DNA of 64,000 nucleotides from Streptomyces ambofaciens ATCC 23877. GTDB taxonomy: Bacteria > Actinomycetota > Actinomycetes > Streptomycetales > Streptomycetaceae. The translations under genes and the position numbers were made by a program. Each line of letters starts with the position of its first letter. Position 1 is the first letter of the stretch. This document shows positions 63,079 through 64,000 of the stretch, one piece after another. The notes below the pieces were generated by a model. The model made no database searches. It was not told the origin of the DNA and was given only the letters and a program-made list of their open reading frames with translations. Location of the stretch: contig NZ_CP012382.1 in the NCBI RefSeq assembly GCF_001267885.1, forward strand, positions 3,583,001 through 3,647,000, given 5' to 3'.

Positions 63079-63238
63079 GTTCCCGTCCCCGGCTGGTCCA
63101 CGTCATCCGAATATCCTCGGCTCCGGTCACTCGGTAAAGAAAGTAAAGAGAGCAGGAACCTTGCGCACCCCTCTCGTCGTTCATGGGGGTAGCTGTAGCT
63201 TTCTTGCCGTACGTAAACGAGGGAAGGGACTCCCAACA

Positions 63239-63814
63239 ATGGCTGTAAGCCTGTCCAAGGGTGGCAACGTCTCGCTCACCAAGGAGGCTCCGGGCCTGAC
63301 CGACGTCACCGTGGGCCTCGGCTGGGACGTCCGCACCACCACCGGCACCGACTTCGACCTCGACGCCTCCGCGATCGCGGTCAACACGCAGGGCAAGGTC
63401 TACTCCGACGCCCACTTCGTGTTCTTCAACAACAAGCAGACGCCGGACAACACGATCGTCCACACCGGTGACAACCGCACCGGCGAGGGCGCGGGCGACG
63501 ACGAGGCGATCAACGTCAACCTGGCCGGTCTGCCGGCCGACATCGAGAAGATCGTCTTCCCGGTGTCGATCTACGACGCGGAGAACCGCTCGCAGAACTT
63601 CGGCCAGGTGCGCAACGCCTACATCCGCATCGTCAACCAGGCCGGCGGCGCCGAGATCGCCCGCTACGACCTGTCCGAGGACGCGGCCACCGAGACCGCC
63701 ATGGTCTTCGGCGAGCTGTACCGCAACGGCGCCGAGTGGAAGTTCCGCGCCGTCGGCCAGGGCTACGCCTCGGGCCTGGTGGGCATCGCCCAGGACTTCG
63801 GCGTGAACGTCTGA
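63239..63814 (+). CDS. terD: TerD-family stress protein
   Basis: 191 residues, standard length. It opens [46 protein letters not shown], the TerD hallmark with calcium-binding acidic residues (DFDLDAS and [10 protein letters not shown]). TerD proteins are linked to tellurite resistance and, in Streptomyces, to normal development. GGGAAGGGAC lies 6 nt before the ATG. The upstream 160 bp probably hold a stress promoter. A strong terminator follows. Confidence 0.95.
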   Translation: MAVSLSKGGNVSLTKEAPGLTDVTVGLGWDVRTTTGTDFDLDASAIAVNTQGKVYSDAHFVFFNNKQTPDNTIVHTGDNRTGEGAGDDEAINVNLAGLPADIEKIVFPVSIYDAENRSQNFGQVRNAYIRIVNQAGGAEIARYDLSEDAATETAMVFGELYRNGAEWKFRAVGQGYASGLVGIAQDFGVNV

Positions 63815-63839
63815 CGTCCACCCGCCCGTCCGCTGCGTA

Positions 63840-63874
63840 CGAAGGCCCCCCGGTCGTCCGCCGGGGGGCCTTCG
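63840..63874 (+). terminator. terD terminator
   Basis: A 14-bp perfect stem (63840-63853 with 63861-63874) with a 7-nt loop lies between terD and the regulator. Confidence 0.85.
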
Positions 63875-63904
63875 GCGTCCCGGTGGCACGGTGCCGCGGC
63901 GGGG

Positions 63905-64000
63905 TCACGGCAGCAGGCGCCGCTCCTTCGCCACCGCGACCGCGCCCGCCCGGGTGTCGACGCCCAGCTTGTCGTAGACGCGGCGCAGATGGGTCTTCAC
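63905..64000 (-). CDS. C-terminal end of a LuxR-family response regulator (partial)
   Basis: Only the last 31 codons lie in the window: VKTHLRRVYDKLGVDTRAGAVAVAKERRLLP-stop. The sequence is the recognition-helix end of a LuxR-type helix-turn-helix (VKTHLRRVYDKL). The start and receiver domain are beyond the right edge. Confidence 0.8.
   Translation of the reverse strand: MKTHLRRVYDKLGVDTRAGAVAVAKERRLLP

Overview
The window looks like the core chromosome of a Streptomyces species close to S. coelicolor. Codon third positions are very G+C-rich, GTG and TTG starts are common, and many genes appear leaderless. The gene order matches, from memory, the S. coelicolor stretch holding the futalosine menaquinone genes, murQ, groEL2, thrC, otsA/otsB, nagKA, cdgB and terD. 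No rRNA, tRNA or CRISPR array was recognised.

Layout. 1-3.6 kb: partial NCS2 purine permease, a DUF2530 membrane protein and a P-type cation ATPase. 3.7-17.1 kb: Hsp90/sacsin-like GHKL ATPase, DUF3027 protein, MFS transporter, DUF2771 lipoprotein, menaquinone genes mqnB-mqnD, cold-shock protein, HAD phosphatase, a membrane protein and the helicase-associated partner of an XPB helicase, then two very small secreted peptides. 17.74-26.45 kb: an integrated element of about 8.7 kb, inserted inside the first codons of the XPB helicase gene. It carries a DUF4297-type nuclease with a HerA-type ATPase (an anti-phage pair), an XRE/DUF5919 regulator with a Nudix hydrolase, three small genes, an atypical protein kinase and a large serine integrase. 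The end of the element supplies a new start codon and ribosome binding site to the helicase.

26.4-35.1 kb: XPB helicase, a HelD/HelR-type RNA-polymerase motor, a repeat-filled intergenic region, CutC, two mycothiol-dependent-isomerase-like proteins (one fused to a GNAT domain), an HD hydrolase and small DUF proteins. 35.1-39.3 kb: a peptidoglycan-recycling cluster of RpiR/MurR regulator, MurQ etherase and a MurNAc-type PTS EIIBC permease. 39.4-46.6 kb: carboxylesterase, old-yellow-enzyme reductase, groEL2 with CIRCE half-sites, a cold-shock gene, a MoaD/ThiS protein and threonine synthase behind a SAM-I riboswitch. 46.8-53.5 kb: compatible-solute genes gpgS, otsA and otsB, with a HEPN-like/KGGVGR-ATPase pair lying between otsA and otsB; this pair is the best candidate here for a poorly described system. 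53.5-64 kb: DUF3263, sugar-binding lipoprotein, nagK-nagA with DasR-type operators, a 1-phosphofructokinase-family kinase, a CBM35-like membrane protein, cdgB diguanylate cyclase, flavin reductase, GNAT, ArfB-type hydrolase, TerD and the tail of a LuxR-type regulator.

Themes. Amino-sugar and cell-wall recycling (murQ/EIIBC, nagKA, binding protein) is spread over the right half with its own regulators. Stress functions (groEL2, Csp, trehalose and glucosylglycerate synthesis, TerD, HelD) are dense. Two accessory cassettes with defence-like features interrupt otherwise ordinary core genes.
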